This document shows, piece after piece, positions 36,046 to 47,367 of a stretch of DNA of 64,000 nt (the first letter of the stretch is position 1; every line of letters starts with the position of its first letter). Under the pieces are notes generated by a model that searched no databases, was not told where the DNA came from, and saw nothing but the letters and a program-made list of their open reading frames with translations. The translations under genes were made by a program, and so were the position numbers. Source of the DNA: Trileptium ribeirensis (Eukaryota > Nematoda > Enoplea > Enoplida > Thoracostomopsidae); contig JASANE010012695.1 in NCBI GenBank assembly GCA_030248225.1, positions 1 to 64,000 of the forward strand. The letters are read 5' to 3'.

Positions 36046-36745
36046 CGATTACCGGAATCTAGCTGAAGTACCAGCAGCCTGCAAACAATCGGAGACAATC
36101 GAGCTGAAGTCATTGGAGTTCAAGTGGGTGCCGCTTCCAGTGACTGAAAAAGCTGTGCTATGTGATGTTTCAACGGGGCAATCCCGACCATATCTGCCAT
36201 CGGAATTTCGCCGAGCTGCATTCGACAGTCTGCACTCACTTTCCCATCCGGGTGTCAGAGCATCTCAACGACTGATAGTCCAGCGCTTTGTGTGGCCCGG
36301 AATCAACACGGATGTCCGACGATGGGCTAAGTCAAGTTTGGACTGTCAACGAACCAAGATACAACGATATACCGTCACTCCTTCGGGCAAGTTCAATGGT
36401 CCCGATCGACGATTTGACCACATTCACGTTGACATCGTTGGTCCTCTTCGCCATCAAACGGAAAAGCTTATCTCCTGACGATTGTGGACAGGTTTTCTCG
36501 TTGGCCGAAGCCATTCCTATTCCAGATATCACAGCCGAAACCGTTGCGTGGACTCTGATGTCTGGTTGAATTTCTCGATTCGCGTTCCTACGTTTTTCAC
36601 CACCGACCGCGGTCGAAAATTCGAGTCAACACATTTTCGGCAGATCACAAAAATCTTTGGAGTTAATCATCTCAGGACAACTACCTATGCTATAGCTAAT
36701 GGGATGGTAGAACGATTTCACCGACAATTAAAGGCTACAATCTAA
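36046..36745 (+). pseudogene. Gypsy integrase remnant
   Basis: The N-terminal zinc-binding region is recognisable (LHSLSHPGVRASQRLIVQRF then VWPGI), but only one cysteine of the C-x-x-C pair remains. The catalytic D-D-E regions are visible in separate frames: HIHVDIVGPL near 36420, FTTDRGRKFES near 36597 and NGMVERFHRQLKA near 36700. Stops after LIS and MSG and at the end of the last piece show at least two frameshifts. Confidence 0.88.
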
Positions 36746-36919
36746 GCTGAACCGAACAGTCAACAATGGACTGAAGAACTCCCTCTGGTTCTACTGGGGA
36801 TTCGATCGTCAGTCAAGGAAGACATTTATGCGTCTAGCTTCAATATGGTATACAGGACTTCAGTCCGATTGCCAGGTCAACTTATAGCAACTGAACCGTC
36901 ATCATAGGTCGATCTGTCA

Positions 36920-37320
36920 ATGTTCGTCGGTCGCATGCGAGAGATGATGACTCCTTTGTCACCAACGCCAAGTCGAGCGGCCGAGCGACCGTCTTTGGTC
37001 CCATCAACACTGAAGGACATGGAATTTGTATTCATTCGACTCGATGCCGCCAGGAAGCCACAGCAAGGCCCGTACACTGGCCCGTCTCGAGTCCTCAAGC
37101 GCTCGGACAAGTATTTCATAGCCGATATAGCCGAAACATAAGAAACCGTATCGCTCGATCGTCTCAAACCGGCGTTCCTCGATCAGGACAAATCATTCAA
37201 GCATCCACCGAGTACTGTGGGGATTCCGGTCGAAATCAAACGAGCTCATTCATCACCCAGCAACCCGATGGGTCCAGAGTCAAGACCAGGGCCCACAACT
37301 CGCGCGGGTTGAACATTTAG
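36920..37320 (+). pseudogene. Post-integrase tail of the Gypsy element
   Basis: The piece FVFIRLDAARKPQQGPYTGP followed by SRVLKR matches the beta-barrel segment found after integrase in this clade (F-V-R-x-D-x-x-x-x-P-L-x-x-P-Y-x-G-P-x-x-V). A TAA follows AET, and similarity fades towards 37320. Confidence 0.75.
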
Positions 37321-37470
37321 CTTTCCTGATCGGTTCATGACTAGAGGAGAAACACTGTGGCGATCACCAAGACTGTCGACAGAAGAAATGAAATTCGGGT
37401 GATTTTTTGATGCAAGACTAAATCATTGAATCAAGATTCTGATGCATTAGACAAAGACTGCGCCCACGCA

Positions 37471-37578
37471 ATTCTAATGCAAAAGTAAACTGTATATAAA
37501 CCATGTATTCTGATGCAAAAGTAAACTGTATATAAACCATGAATTCTAATGCAAAAGTAAACTGTATATAAACTGTAT
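37471..37578. repeat. 3 x 36-bp tandem repeat
   Basis: ATTCTAATGCAAAAGTAAACTGTATATAAACCATG-type units start at 37471, 37507 and 37543. Each carries a TATATAA box and an octamer-like ATGCAAAA. It lies just downstream of the Gypsy remnant and might be a piece of its LTR promoter region, though no second LTR is available to test this. Confidence 0.75.
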
Positions 37579-38388
37579 AAATATCTATTTGTATGAAATG
37601 AAATCACTTGTTCATTTCATACAACCAAAATCTTATTGCGAATGATAGCGAAATTTGCTCGCACGTCGACACCGCTATCGTGGATAATGTCTGTCGAAAT
37701 ACTCAACCAAAAGACTATTTTTAAGTGTTTTTTCGCTCTCATTTGCCAATCTGTTCAACCTGATCAAATCACTGGCGAGAGTTCATTTCAAAGAATGGTG
37801 TGGGTTTGATGGTGTTTGAACTTGAACCACTGTCCGGTTGATTACCATGCTGCAATTGTCCCCTGTTACTGTTACTAATTCTAAAATAGAGTTTATAGCC
37901 AGTTTAACGGCAGCAAAGATTTCTGTTTTAAGGTCCGCAATAATGTTACACATTTTGCTGGCATTATAAATGTATTTTTTCTCTAAGGATCCTAAGGGCT
38001 TTTTCAAGTACAGTTTTTGACAAATTTTCCATGTTTAAAGGTCCTGGGTTTAGTACCATGTTTGTAACACAACCCGAAACATTCGCTTCAAACATTTTTG
38101 ATTTAAAACTGTGAGCCTTTAATGATAATGTCGCTGTATTTCCTGCTTTGCATCAGGGATACTTGAAGAACACCAATTTCGAAATCTAGCGCAAATTCAG
38201 TGCCTTGCATGGATTTCAATTTCAACTAGTTGTTGAAAAGGTGTGTGGCGTACAAAATGATTATGAAAAGTCACTGTCGTTTTCCAGGGAGGCGTTGCTA
38301 TTATTGAAATCCGTGATCACGTCGGGCTCACCATATATATTTCTTGTAATTATTATTTTTGTTAAATACTATTTAAGCGAAGGATTGG

Positions 38389-38830
38389 GTTCACCGGGAA
38401 TAGAACACTGGGCCTTCCGCGTGCGCAGTAAATGTGCTAACCACTAAACCACAGATCCACTCGAATTCAGCGGGAATCGAACACCGGTTCAATCGGTTGG
38501 TAATTTTGCGATGATATTCTAACTAGCAATTGATTCTTTGCTGGTAGTGATAATTATTTATCGCTACTAGCCTAGTTATATTTATCGGGAATCGAACACC
38601 GGGTATTTTTGCGATGATATTTTAACAAGCGAATTGACTCTTCGCTAGTATTAATAATTATTTATCGCTACTAGCCTAAAGTTACTGGGAATCGAACACC
38701 GGGCCTTCGGCGTGCCCAGCAAATGTACTAACCACTACACATTAGACACACTTTAAGCGGTTGGTAAATTTTGCGATGATATTCTAATTAACGAACTGAC
38801 TCTTCACTAGTAGTGATACTTATTTGGGCG
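38389..38830 (-). repeat. Tandem tRNA-like SINE pieces (tRNA-Val-like)
   Basis: Minus-strand copies at 38389-38458 and 38681-38750 have an A box (GTGGTTTAGTGGTTAGCAC; GTAGTGTAGTGGTTAGTAC) and a B box (GTTCTATTCCC; GTTCGATTCCC). They also have an AAGGCCC stretch like animal tRNA-Val. Anticodon stems do not pair properly. Between them, B-box fragments at about 38469 and 38585 and a common tail (GATGATATT-TAAC-AGC...ATAATTATTTATCGCTACTAGCC) repeat at roughly 115-bp spacing. This looks like a SINE broken up by tandem duplication. Confidence 0.7.
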
Positions 38831-41800
38831 TCACCACAATTATACATCTTTTTTCTTATTACAATCTGAGCTCTGTATTCAATATGCTTAATTATTCTGG
38901 CAATATAATTCTGAGATACTATTTATACTGACTGATAGTATTCCAATTGTAGACTAAACGTAACTAATATGCAACTATACCTTATTGTATTGACCTCTAA
39001 ACGGCAACTTCATCCGATAAGTGTGCGAAAAATGCAGTACAACACTAAAAATATCTCATTCTAATCATTTCGTTTATGCATTGGTATTCATTTTGTGTAA
39101 CGTTAAACATAGTTTGGTTTGACACACTAAAGAGTATCCGAAGGGTTTAGTTACAAAGCCTTGTTCACTAGCCATTCGAACACATCGCAGTTATTGATGT
39201 TGCTAATAGTATATCGAGTGAACGACAACACACGTACAAATGTACAATATGCAATCATTCAACCAATAACTTGTATCGCTTTGCAATGTACGTTGAATTG
39301 ATCCCATTTCAATCCATTGCGGAACACCATCTGTACGTCGTTTATGATTTCCGAAATCTCTTAGCTGTAAAAGCTGAACCTTGAACATTGACAAAAACAA
39401 GGCAGCAGAACCATCCCCAGTTCAGATTTTAGCGGACGCACTACAGCTAATAGCTGGAACCTGCTAATGATATTATTATTTGCGGAATGAATAATCTACA
39501 CCGACATCAAAAATCCAATTTTGTTTGTTTACTGTGATTGTCAATGGTTCTAAGTCTCTAGTTAACGGAAAAAATGTCAATTTGTCCGCTTGGAATGCAG
39601 TTAGACCGTATTCAATTTGATATTCGTGGCTTATCAGACAGTCGATAGCATTTATATATTTAATCTGATACGTATTTTGTAGATACTCAGAATCTAACCC
39701 CTTGTTCTGTTATGTATGTCGTCATTACTACAATTTAAACGAGATTTGACACCAATAATATTCATTAGATATATTTGTAGAGAATAACTGATTAAAAAGT
39801 AGATTAAAAAGTTGTACCGTAATATGGCGAGGCAGACATTTTGCAGAATGCCTCCGCAAAACATTGAATAGTATCATAGTCAAAATTCAGGGTAAATTGT
39901 GGCTAACTTTGAACTCCAGGAGCTATCCATTCTTGACCCACCCAAAACCCTTATTTTATGTCTCCACAAATTAAACACTAATGATTATAACTTTGAATTT
40001 TAGGAGCAACCCATTCCTGACCCGTCCAAAACCGTCATTTTATGTTTCCACAAATCATTTATTATGCGCATGATTGATTATGTATTACCATGCACTAGGT
40101 AAATGCTACTCTTGACGAAAACGTGTGCAACAAAAGCCACGTGTGTTACCAAAGATAATGACAAAATACGTTCGAACAATCGTATGTGGATCATTTTTGG
40201 ACACCTTAGTTCGAATATCCCACAGTATGCGTTGGAATTCCAAGTGGTGTACCTCCTATTCATCATTCGTTGTTCTATCTTTACGTAGGTATCAAAGCGA
40301 AAATTTCAAAATTGCAGATGTTTAAGTTTGAGTAATTATAAGTAACTTGGTCACTGTTTTAAATAAATTTTCCCTGCCATTGATAATGAACCTATATTAT
40401 TTGTTACGCGGTGGTTTGCCATATTAATGTATCAGCGCTGTAATATACCGATGATGGATAGCCATATATTTCGTAAGATATTGAAATATTAAAAAAACAT
40501 TTTGTCTCGCACAACGCATCCGCAAAAGTTTCAATGAGCATTAGATGGTAGGTAATTGTAATTTTTATCGCCATGTCGCATATCAGAATGAATCTCATTT
40601 AATAAACCTAATGACAACGAACGACGAATGCATAAACAGTTTTAATGTTTTTAGAAAACATATAAAGTCGCTTTATTACCTGAAATGTCAATATAATTTA
40701 AAATGAAACCACCACATGTAAATTGCGTTCTTTTATTGTTCAGCTGTCATTGATTAGTTTGAAAGCTGCTTGCAACTGATCATCGTTTTGTTTACAGAAG
40801 ATACTCGGCTAAATTCTTTATTAAAATAGCATTTATTGTATGGTAACGCAATATCTCATCAAGTCGCATCTTGATAAGAAATTTCGAATCGGCTAACCAA
40901 GCGATATTATTTAGCTTGTGTGCCAAATTTGATTACTCCTTATTCCAAAATTTTACATACCTTAAGTTAAACGCTTTTTTGCTATTGCAGCAATTTTCAG
41001 CCTGCCTAAAATTGACTATGTTTCACCAAGACGCTGACATTCGCTAAATAAACGAAACAGAGGTGTGGCAAAATATTTGAAGTGGACTTGATGTACGGCA
41101 ATTATAGTGAAGCAATTTTCAATGATTAGATCTCCACGTCTGAGTTGATTAGCACGTACCATAACAGTCCAGGTGTGGATCCAGAAATTTCCAACAGGGG
41201 AGACGGTTTTGCAAAAATTTCTGAGGGAAGGGGAGTTTGTTACTGAAAATTTTTGACAGCTATTTAACTACATATTTATCATATTATTCTGCATATGTTA
41301 CGTTTGTGTGCTATGGCGGTATCATGACGGAGAAGCAGCTTGGGTGCCCCCCCATTGCTGCATCCGCCAGTGTACCTCAATTTAGGATTTGCGCAAGGAA
41401 CCGAGTGGGACACTATTGGTTGAAACTCACATTAAAGTATCAATTCTACTATTCTGGAACTATTGCTCCTATCCTTATTTTTCTTGCAAAGCGAGAAAAC
41501 AATAATCCTTGTACAATCGTACAGTACATGTCGAATTTAGTTAGTATAATGCTCAGCAGAGCAATTATTTGTTCCCGAACAACTGCACACGTTAATGGAT
41601 TAATACTTTCAGTTGAAACTAAATATTAAAATTTTTCAAATTTAAATAATCTCGACTCGCCGCTTCATAGGTAGTGTCACTGTCACAAATCATTGGACAA
41701 GGAAATTTAGAAATATGTGCCTCACATTGTATGATTGTGTGTTTCGGTACAGTTTTGACAAGTTTCCTTTCTTGTTTCTTATTGTTATTCTTATTGATAT

Positions 41801-42240
41801 TTCTTTCCTTTCTAGAGACTCAGGAGTCTTTTCCGAGGCTGCATTTGTAAATTATTAGATGGCCCATCTGCTTTTACAACGGACGGAAATGTAGAACGAA
41901 TCGAATTCAATAACGGAAAAGTAAACCTTTACAGATATTTTATTAAAGAATTACACTCAAGTTTTTACGAAACAATACAAACATTTTAAATTATATTTAG
42001 AAAGAAATCTCTTCTATAGCGATTTCAATTTAATTTCAGTTAATAAATTTTTTTATCCTATTGCAATTTGAGTGCTCTACCCGAGGCCGTTAGTGACTAG
42101 AAATTTGTGACTCCTATTTATGAGACTCCGCTGCAGCCTCGGAATTATATGGTTTGCAAACGAACGATCGCCATTTTTATAAGCAACCCGCCGGTCCAGT
42201 TAATTGAAGATTGCGCTTGTTTTACCCCGAGAAATCGAGT
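38831..42240. other. Intergenic, little recognisable
   Basis: A tandem duplication lies at 39890-40060. A piece GGTGTGGATCCAGAAATTTCC-ACAGGGGAGACGG near 41172 looks like the end of a common invertebrate transposon, and the 130-codon open frame just after it (41237-41629) belongs to that repeat context. The rest is AT-rich with no gene seen. Confidence 0.45.
39890..40060. repeat. Two copies of a roughly 88-bp unit
   Basis: Both contain TAACTTTGAA-T-AGGAGC-A-CCATTC-TGACCC, CCAAAACC, TTATTTTATGT-TCCACAAAT. By eye about 80% identical. Non-coding. Confidence 0.75.
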
Positions 42241-42397
42241 GTATAAAATGAACTGACAATGCTATACCATGTATAAGTTTTATGCAACTAATAATGATTT
42301 AATCTTCTGACAAATTAGATTTCTGCGAAATATTTATGTATAAATGGTGACGGATGTTTTATATTTCAGCAAGTATCAAAATTAGAATTTATCACGT
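42240..42397 (+). promoter_or_regulatory. Possible TATA box and 5'UTR splice acceptor before the channel gene
   Basis: GTATAAAATG at about 42240 is TATA-like and stands roughly 155 bp before the start codon. A second signal, TTTTATATTTCAG ending at 42369, is a good splice or trans-splice acceptor 28 bp before the ATG. So the 5' leader may instead be joined from an upstream exon. The sequence does not decide between them. Confidence 0.4.
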
Positions 42398-44332
42398 ATG
42401 GATATGTCGAGCGAAGAAGTACGCAGAAGTCATCAGAACGCAACTTGGAGGGAATATTTTAAGGAAACGTCAATGCATGGCATATCCGACTATTTAAAAG
42501 CAAACAATCGTGGCTCGAAAGCATTTTGGGCCATTCTTATTGCATGTGCAATCGGTGTTCTAATCGTTGGAGCATTCAATTGTCTGTTCCAGTTTTATAC
42601 GAACCCGGTAGTAACCACAATTTCGTTGACTGAAGAAATGTCTAAACCGTTTCCACATATTATTATTTGTCCATCGGATTTTGTTCACCCACAGCGCTTC
42701 GCTGATGCTGACAGCCTAACCCAAGAACATGTTCGCTACTTTCGCGCGGCATCTATGAAATTTGAAGGATCCTTAATTGTAGAATTTGGTGAAACTGTCA
42801 ATCGCCTTTTATCACGTATTGTTTCGCCATTACAATTACAAAGAATTTATAAGACAGACATTCCTTCTATAGCAAGCGTTGAACGGGGCTTAAAGAAAGT
42901 AGCAATTACAGTGGACGAGTATCTAGTTCAATGCTACTTTAATTCACGTAGCCTGAATTGTTCCGACATCGCGAAACCAATACTTGACCCTGAAAATGGT
43001 ATTTGTTATGCAGTTACCGTAAAGGATCGTCAAACTGTCTCAAGCAATGGACTGGTACTTTTAATCGATCTGGATCATTCTAGCCCTAATGTAGATGGTT
43101 CTAAAAGGAAGCAAAATGATGCTGGTATTGTTCTTACCGAAGGGATAAAGATTCGAGTTCAAAACGGTATAATGTCAATGAGTTCCAGAGAAATAATGAT
43201 TGCCCCTGGTACAAATACAAAAATTTCGCTTAGTGAAGTTCACAAGAAACTGATTTCGGTGAATTCTTTTAGTCAAACGCCGCAGCGATGTATATCGGAT
43301 CGAGACACAACGGTATTTTCCGAATTAGCAACGCCGTTTAGCCAGCCACCTCGGCATGCAGAAAGTGACGACACACCGCAATCGGATGGCGTTATTCGAG
43401 CCACAACGTACAATCGTGAAGTTTGTTTAATAAATTGCCTACAAACCAACATATATCGCTTTTGTAACTGCATACTGCCAATAGACACAATATTTCTTAC
43501 GCCTGGTATTGGTGATAAACTAGCGTCGTGTTCAGAGGATCAAGTAAACTACTGTGTTAAAGATATTTTGTACTTTGTTGATGACAGCGATAATGCGCAA
43601 GAATTTTCAAAGAAAAAACAAAAACTACTAGCGTTCCGTAGATGCACTAAGTCGTGCTTGCCGGCATGCAATTTGGTAATTTTTGAAACGTTGATGAGCT
43701 ACGGAAAATTGTCCGAGGAATTCTTCACTGTTTTTGATACACAAAGGAAGATTATGAAATGTCAACAGCGGTACGGAAGCCGCAGCACACGAAGTTTTAA
43801 CACTTTTGAAACCAGTGGGATGCATGGTCTTTTATTTTTTGACAATAAATTACGCCGGCTTATCTATAAACATATCAATAATTATACTTGGGTACCATCA
43901 AATGATAATGCTTCCGCGAAATTCCATTCTGGTGCATTCATTGTCGATAGTTCTGATAAAAGCGATTGGTTGTTGTCGGCTAACAACGTTAATGACAGCA
44001 GCCAAAATGTTCCGGATGCGGAGACATGCAAAAATTTCAGCCAATTCCGAAAAAATCAAAACCCAGCGAACAACTATATACTACTGGAGGTAGCCTTCCA
44101 GAGCCTCCAAACAATAAGTGTTGTACAAAATCCTTCCATGACTGTCAACACTCTACTATCGAACCTCGGCGGTCAGCTTGGTCTTTGGCTTGGCGCTAGT
44201 TTATTTACTGTTGCACAAGTAGTCGTGTATAGCCTCAAAATGTGCTACACAAAATATAATCGCTGTGAAAGGGATAGTGAGCGAACGCCGAAATGTGACC
44301 AGAATAAAACTGAACAGTTCGATTTTGTGTAA
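42398..44332 (+). CDS. DEG/ENaC (amiloride-sensitive) sodium channel subunit
   Basis: The 644-residue protein comes from a single uninterrupted frame. DEG/ENaC channels are trimeric plasma-membrane cation channels gated by acid, peptides or mechanical force. Family marks in order: the N-terminal His-Gly gating motif (27-28), TM1 (about 42-63), the FPHIIICP motif (85-92, usual FPAVTICN), a large extracellular domain with the finger-thumb cysteines (CLINCLQTNIYRFCNC near 345, CTKSCLPAC near 420), and TM2 (about 590-613). The pore segment is NLGGQLGLWLGAS, with the G-A-S filter at 599-601. The glutamate usually found eight residues after the filter glycine is Gln607. The C-terminal tail is short (about 27 residues). 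The start is supported by correct N-terminal length and a nearby acceptor. Whether it responds to peptides (FaNaC-like) or protons cannot be told. Lack of introns may mean a retrocopy, but the frame is intact. Confidence 0.95.
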   Translation: MDMSSEEVRRSHQNATWREYFKETSMHGISDYLKANNRGSKAFWAILIACAIGVLIVGAFNCLFQFYTNPVVTTISLTEEMSKPFPHIIICPSDFVHPQRFADADSLTQEHVRYFRAASMKFEGSLIVEFGETVNRLLSRIVSPLQLQRIYKTDIPSIASVERGLKKVAITVDEYLVQCYFNSRSLNCSDIAKPILDPENGICYAVTVKDRQTVSSNGLVLLIDLDHSSPNVDGSKRKQNDAGIVLTEGIKIRVQNGIMSMSSREIMIAPGTNTKISLSEVHKKLISVNSFSQTPQRCISDRDTTVFSELATPFSQPPRHAESDDTPQSDGVIRATTYNREVCLINCLQTNIYRFCNCILPIDTIFLTPGIGDKLASCSEDQVNYCVKDILYFVDDSDNAQEFSKKKQKLLAFRRCTKSCLPACNLVIFETLMSYGKLSEEFFTVFDTQRKIMKCQQRYGSRSTRSFNTFETSGMHGLLFFDNKLRRLIYKHINNYTWVPSNDNASAKFHSGAFIVDSSDKSDWLLSANNVNDSSQNVPDAETCKNFSQFRKNQNPANNYILLEVAFQSLQTISVVQNPSMTVNTLLSNLGGQLGLWLGASLFTVAQVVVYSLKMCYTKYNRCERDSERTPKCDQNKTEQFDFV

Positions 44333-44409
44333 ATGACTCTGTATTCCGTTGGGTCATTATCAATCACATTCGACAAACATCTCACCGTAAATTACATATT
44401 GCTATTTGC

Positions 44410-44650
44410 CTGACTAGTAAATTTGGAAAAAAATTGGGGGAAAATTGGCAAAAATCGGAGAGAAAATTTTCATCGACTTTTGATCCCAAAAATTTCAAAA
44501 ATTAATCCCCTTGATGACATCCCCCCTCCCGCCGGCCGGCTAATCTCCACCATGGCGACGACCTCGGAAGCACCTGCTTCATCCGCATAGGACTTTTGAG
44601 CTCGCCCATGCGTGCATATGGTAGTTATCGAAGCGTAGCCTCCAGATTGC
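44410..44650. repeat. Dispersed repeat family A, fourth copy, in the channel gene's 3' flank
   Basis: GGAAAAAAATTGGGGGAAAATTGGCAAAAATCGG is followed by ATCCCCTTGATGACATCCCCCCTCCCGCCGGCCGGCTAATC. The first AATAAA after the channel stop is beyond it at 44870-44875, so the repeat may be inside the 3'UTR. Confidence 0.65.
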
Positions 44651-44869
44651 TTATACACCAAAACTTTTTAGGTTTTCTGGTTTGTTATAAACCATTACAA
44701 ATTATTTAGCACTTGCATCGTAATTGAATTTTGTGAGGCATAAAGATTTTTAATACAAACGAGATGTTTCAGATGCATTTTCCAAATTGAATAATCATCC
44801 TCGTTTTAAAACAATATTGTGTTTGTATTGTAGAACAAAACGTTCTGAGGCAGCACCTTGTCTGTCGTA

Positions 44870-44875
44870 AATAAA
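44870..44875 (+). terminator. Candidate polyadenylation signal for the channel gene
   Basis: First AATAAA on the plus strand after the stop at 44332, in GTCGTAAATAAAAGC. About 540 bp of 3'UTR would result. Confidence 0.35.
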
Positions 44876-45799
44876 AGCAAATGCAACTGGAAATAAAACG
44901 CTTACATAAATCTAGGGTTGTGATGGGACTAATTAAAAAGCTAATCTGGCTCTCTTGGAAAAATTCATGTAAGTCTCCGTTTCTCAGCTATCCCCCATTG
45001 TCTCTGACGAGCCACCAATCATCTTTAATTTCCAAAAGTGTTCTCTTCGAGTGCAGGGTCGCCCCCGCGCCGAAAATAATTTACTGATGTTTATTTAAAT
45101 TGCTTACTTCAAATAGGTAGTTTTGTTGAAATCCGGCGAATATAAAATGTAGGGTAGAAGCATTTATAGAGTGTAGAACAGTGACCAAAGCATAACACCG
45201 TTGCAGCTTCGTACAATTATATATACTGCGATGAAATACAGTTGAAAGCTTATGTATAAATGTTGCATTTTCTCGTTATGCAATCGCATATCTTCACAAC
45301 TTTGGATTCAGGTTGTAAGATAAATGATAAATAACTATACATTGCACTGCAACAGTAAATAATCGCACTAGCAAAACAAACGAAGATTACTTCCGATTAT
45401 GTTGAAGTTAAATCAAAATTATGTCTTGTACTGCTCGTTCATAACCATAAAATGCAGCGGCGTAACGAGGGTATGCTAAACTCAGGAGTAAGCGATAATT
45501 TTGAGCCCCTACTCAATGATAGAAACCGTTCGTTGCAACACGGCACCTCTGGAAATTTAGTTTTTAGCAAAATGGAAAACATGTTTAGTTGTGATCGCGT
45601 CAAAGGCCCCACCGATTTTTGCATTTAAAAATTTTGGATCTCGCCATTCTAAATTTTTTGCAGCATTTAAATCAATGTTGTAAAAGGAATTAGTGTTTAA
45701 GGTTTGAACAATAATTTTACGTTTCAAAATGATGCGTTTCATTTTCCTCCTAGCCAGGTAGTTAGGAGACGCCCATGCGCCGCACTCCATGGACTCACA

Positions 45800-46443
45800 G
45801 GGGACGGAGGCTACACGTATTCCGAGTGCCCCTGCATATATTGCATTTCCCATTTTCAGGGGACGGAGGCTACACGTATTCCGAGTGCCCCTGCATATAT
45901 TGCATTTCCCATTTTCAGGGGACGGAGGCCACACGTATTCCGAGTGCCCCTGCATATATTGCATTTCCCATTTTCAGTGGACGGAGGCTACACGTATTCC
46001 GAGTGCTCCTGCATATATTGCATTTCCCATTTTCAGGGGACGGAGGCTACACGTATTCCGAGTGCCCCTGCATATATTGCATTTCCCATTTTCAGGGGAC
46101 GGAGGCTACACGTATTCCGAGTGCCCCTGCATATATTGCATTTCCCATTTTCAGGGGACGGAGGCTACACGTATTCCGAGTGCCCCTGCATATATTGCAT
46201 TTCCCATTTTCAGGGGACGGAGGCTACACGTATTCCGAGTGCCCCTGCATATATTGCATTTCCCATTTTCAGGGGACGGAGGCTACACGTATTCCGAGTG
46301 CCCCTGCATATATTGCATTTCCCATTTTCAGGGGACGGAGGCTACACGTATTCCGAGTGCCCTGCATATATTGCATTTCCCATTTTCAGGGGACGGAGGT
46401 TGCACGTATTCCGAGTGCCCTGCATATATTGCATTTCCCATTT
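45800..46443 (+). repeat. 59-bp minisatellite, 11 copies, open in three forward frames
   Basis: Units of GGGGACGGAGGCTACACGTATTCCGAGTGCCCCTGCATATATTGCATTTCCCATTTTCA type start at 45800 and repeat every 59 bp. The last two have a 1-bp deletion in the C-run, and variation is otherwise minimal. Since 59 is not a multiple of three, each frame cycles through the other two, and none contains a stop. This produces three overlapping open frames of 220-255 codons. There is no start context, intron signal or family match. I treat it as a repeat, not a gene. Confidence 0.93.
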
Positions 46444-46626
46444 TGAATCATGTTCGCATACAATGCACTAAACAAATATTCCAGGAAATATTCAACAGCA
46501 ACAACGTAGTTTACTGAATAGAAACATTTTAAATAATTTAAGTACAATGAAAGACTAATTTTTCTTGCAATCGTTACAGTGTTGGAGAATTTCGCTCCAA
46601 AATTTTACCCAATCTTGTATCACTTG

Positions 46627-47367
46627 CATGTAACATAATATTTCGTTTCATAAGAAATTTGAACTGAATAAACCGCTGCGAGATTAGCAAAATATGATAT
46701 TAAAATGTTTGAATTAATATGTTAACAACCTGAATCTATAATGTGCTGAAGACAAATTTGATTCTTGATTGTGTGCATTTGTGAACATAAAATGGTTATT
46801 CTTAAGTATAAAAATTGCATGTGCTAAATGTCTATATTGTTTATTTTGTTACTGAATTAATATAAGGAATTTCACTCTTATTTATTCAAGATTTTACACC
46901 CACTTAACATTAACAACTGTTATCCAGTGTAACCGTGATCTCACCTTGAAGAAATAAAAGTTGTTTAAGTGTTATGACTTGTTGTGCGTCCAGTTTCCCA
47001 GAATTAATCGAGTGTTTCAAATCCCACAGGTTAGCTTCAACCACTTCACGTAGACTAAGTTTAAGTACGTATTATAATTTTATCAATTATACGTCTTTAA
47101 CTTGTGTTTCCCTCTTAGCAGATTCTATTTAACAACTTTCAAAAACTTCAGACATATTAAGTACTAAAGTACCTGCACATTCAATTATTACTTAAGAAAT
47201 AACCCATTTATGTTCACAAATGCACACAATCAAGAATCAAATTTGTCTTCAGCACATTATAGATTCAGGTTGTTAACGTATTAATTCAAACATTTTAATA
47301 TCATATTTTGCTAATCTCGCAGCGGTTTATTCAGTTCAAATTTCTTATGAAACGAAATATTATTTAC
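46627..47367. mobile_element. 740-bp foldback element with about 185-bp inverted arms
   Basis: The left arm (46627 to about 46810: AATATTTCGTTTCATAAG, AAATTTGAACTGAATAAACC, GATTCTTGATTGTGTGC) is a near-perfect reverse complement of the right arm (about 47182-47367), by eye above 95%. The spacer is about 370 bp of AT-rich DNA without an open frame. It is a MITE or foldback element or a recent inverted duplication. Its outer right edge meets the mucin-like exon at 47368. Confidence 0.9.

Larger units (their letters stand above)
34954..37320 (+). mobile_element. Decayed Ty3/Gypsy retrotransposon lacking reverse transcriptase
   Basis: Pieces of gag, aspartic protease, the end of RNase H, integrase and the post-integrase tail occur in the canonical order protease - (RT missing) - RNase H end - integrase. 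They are spread over different frames with stops between. The distance from the protease DTGA (35812) to the RNase H end (35921) is about 100 bp, whereas an intact element has well over 1 kb of reverse transcriptase and RNase H there. So an internal deletion has removed the enzyme core. No matching pair of LTRs was found. The GC content is higher than the surrounding DNA, as expected for a former coding element. It cannot move by itself. Confidence 0.9.

Noticed and set aside
41237..41629. 130-codon open frame upstream of the channel gene
   Set aside because: It starts inside a repeat-like piece (GGTGTGGATCCAG...), has no recognisable domain and looks like chance.
45704..46517. Three overlapping forward open frames of 223-255 codons
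   Set aside because: They are the three phases of the 59-bp minisatellite. No splice sites, start context or family similarity supports a protein.
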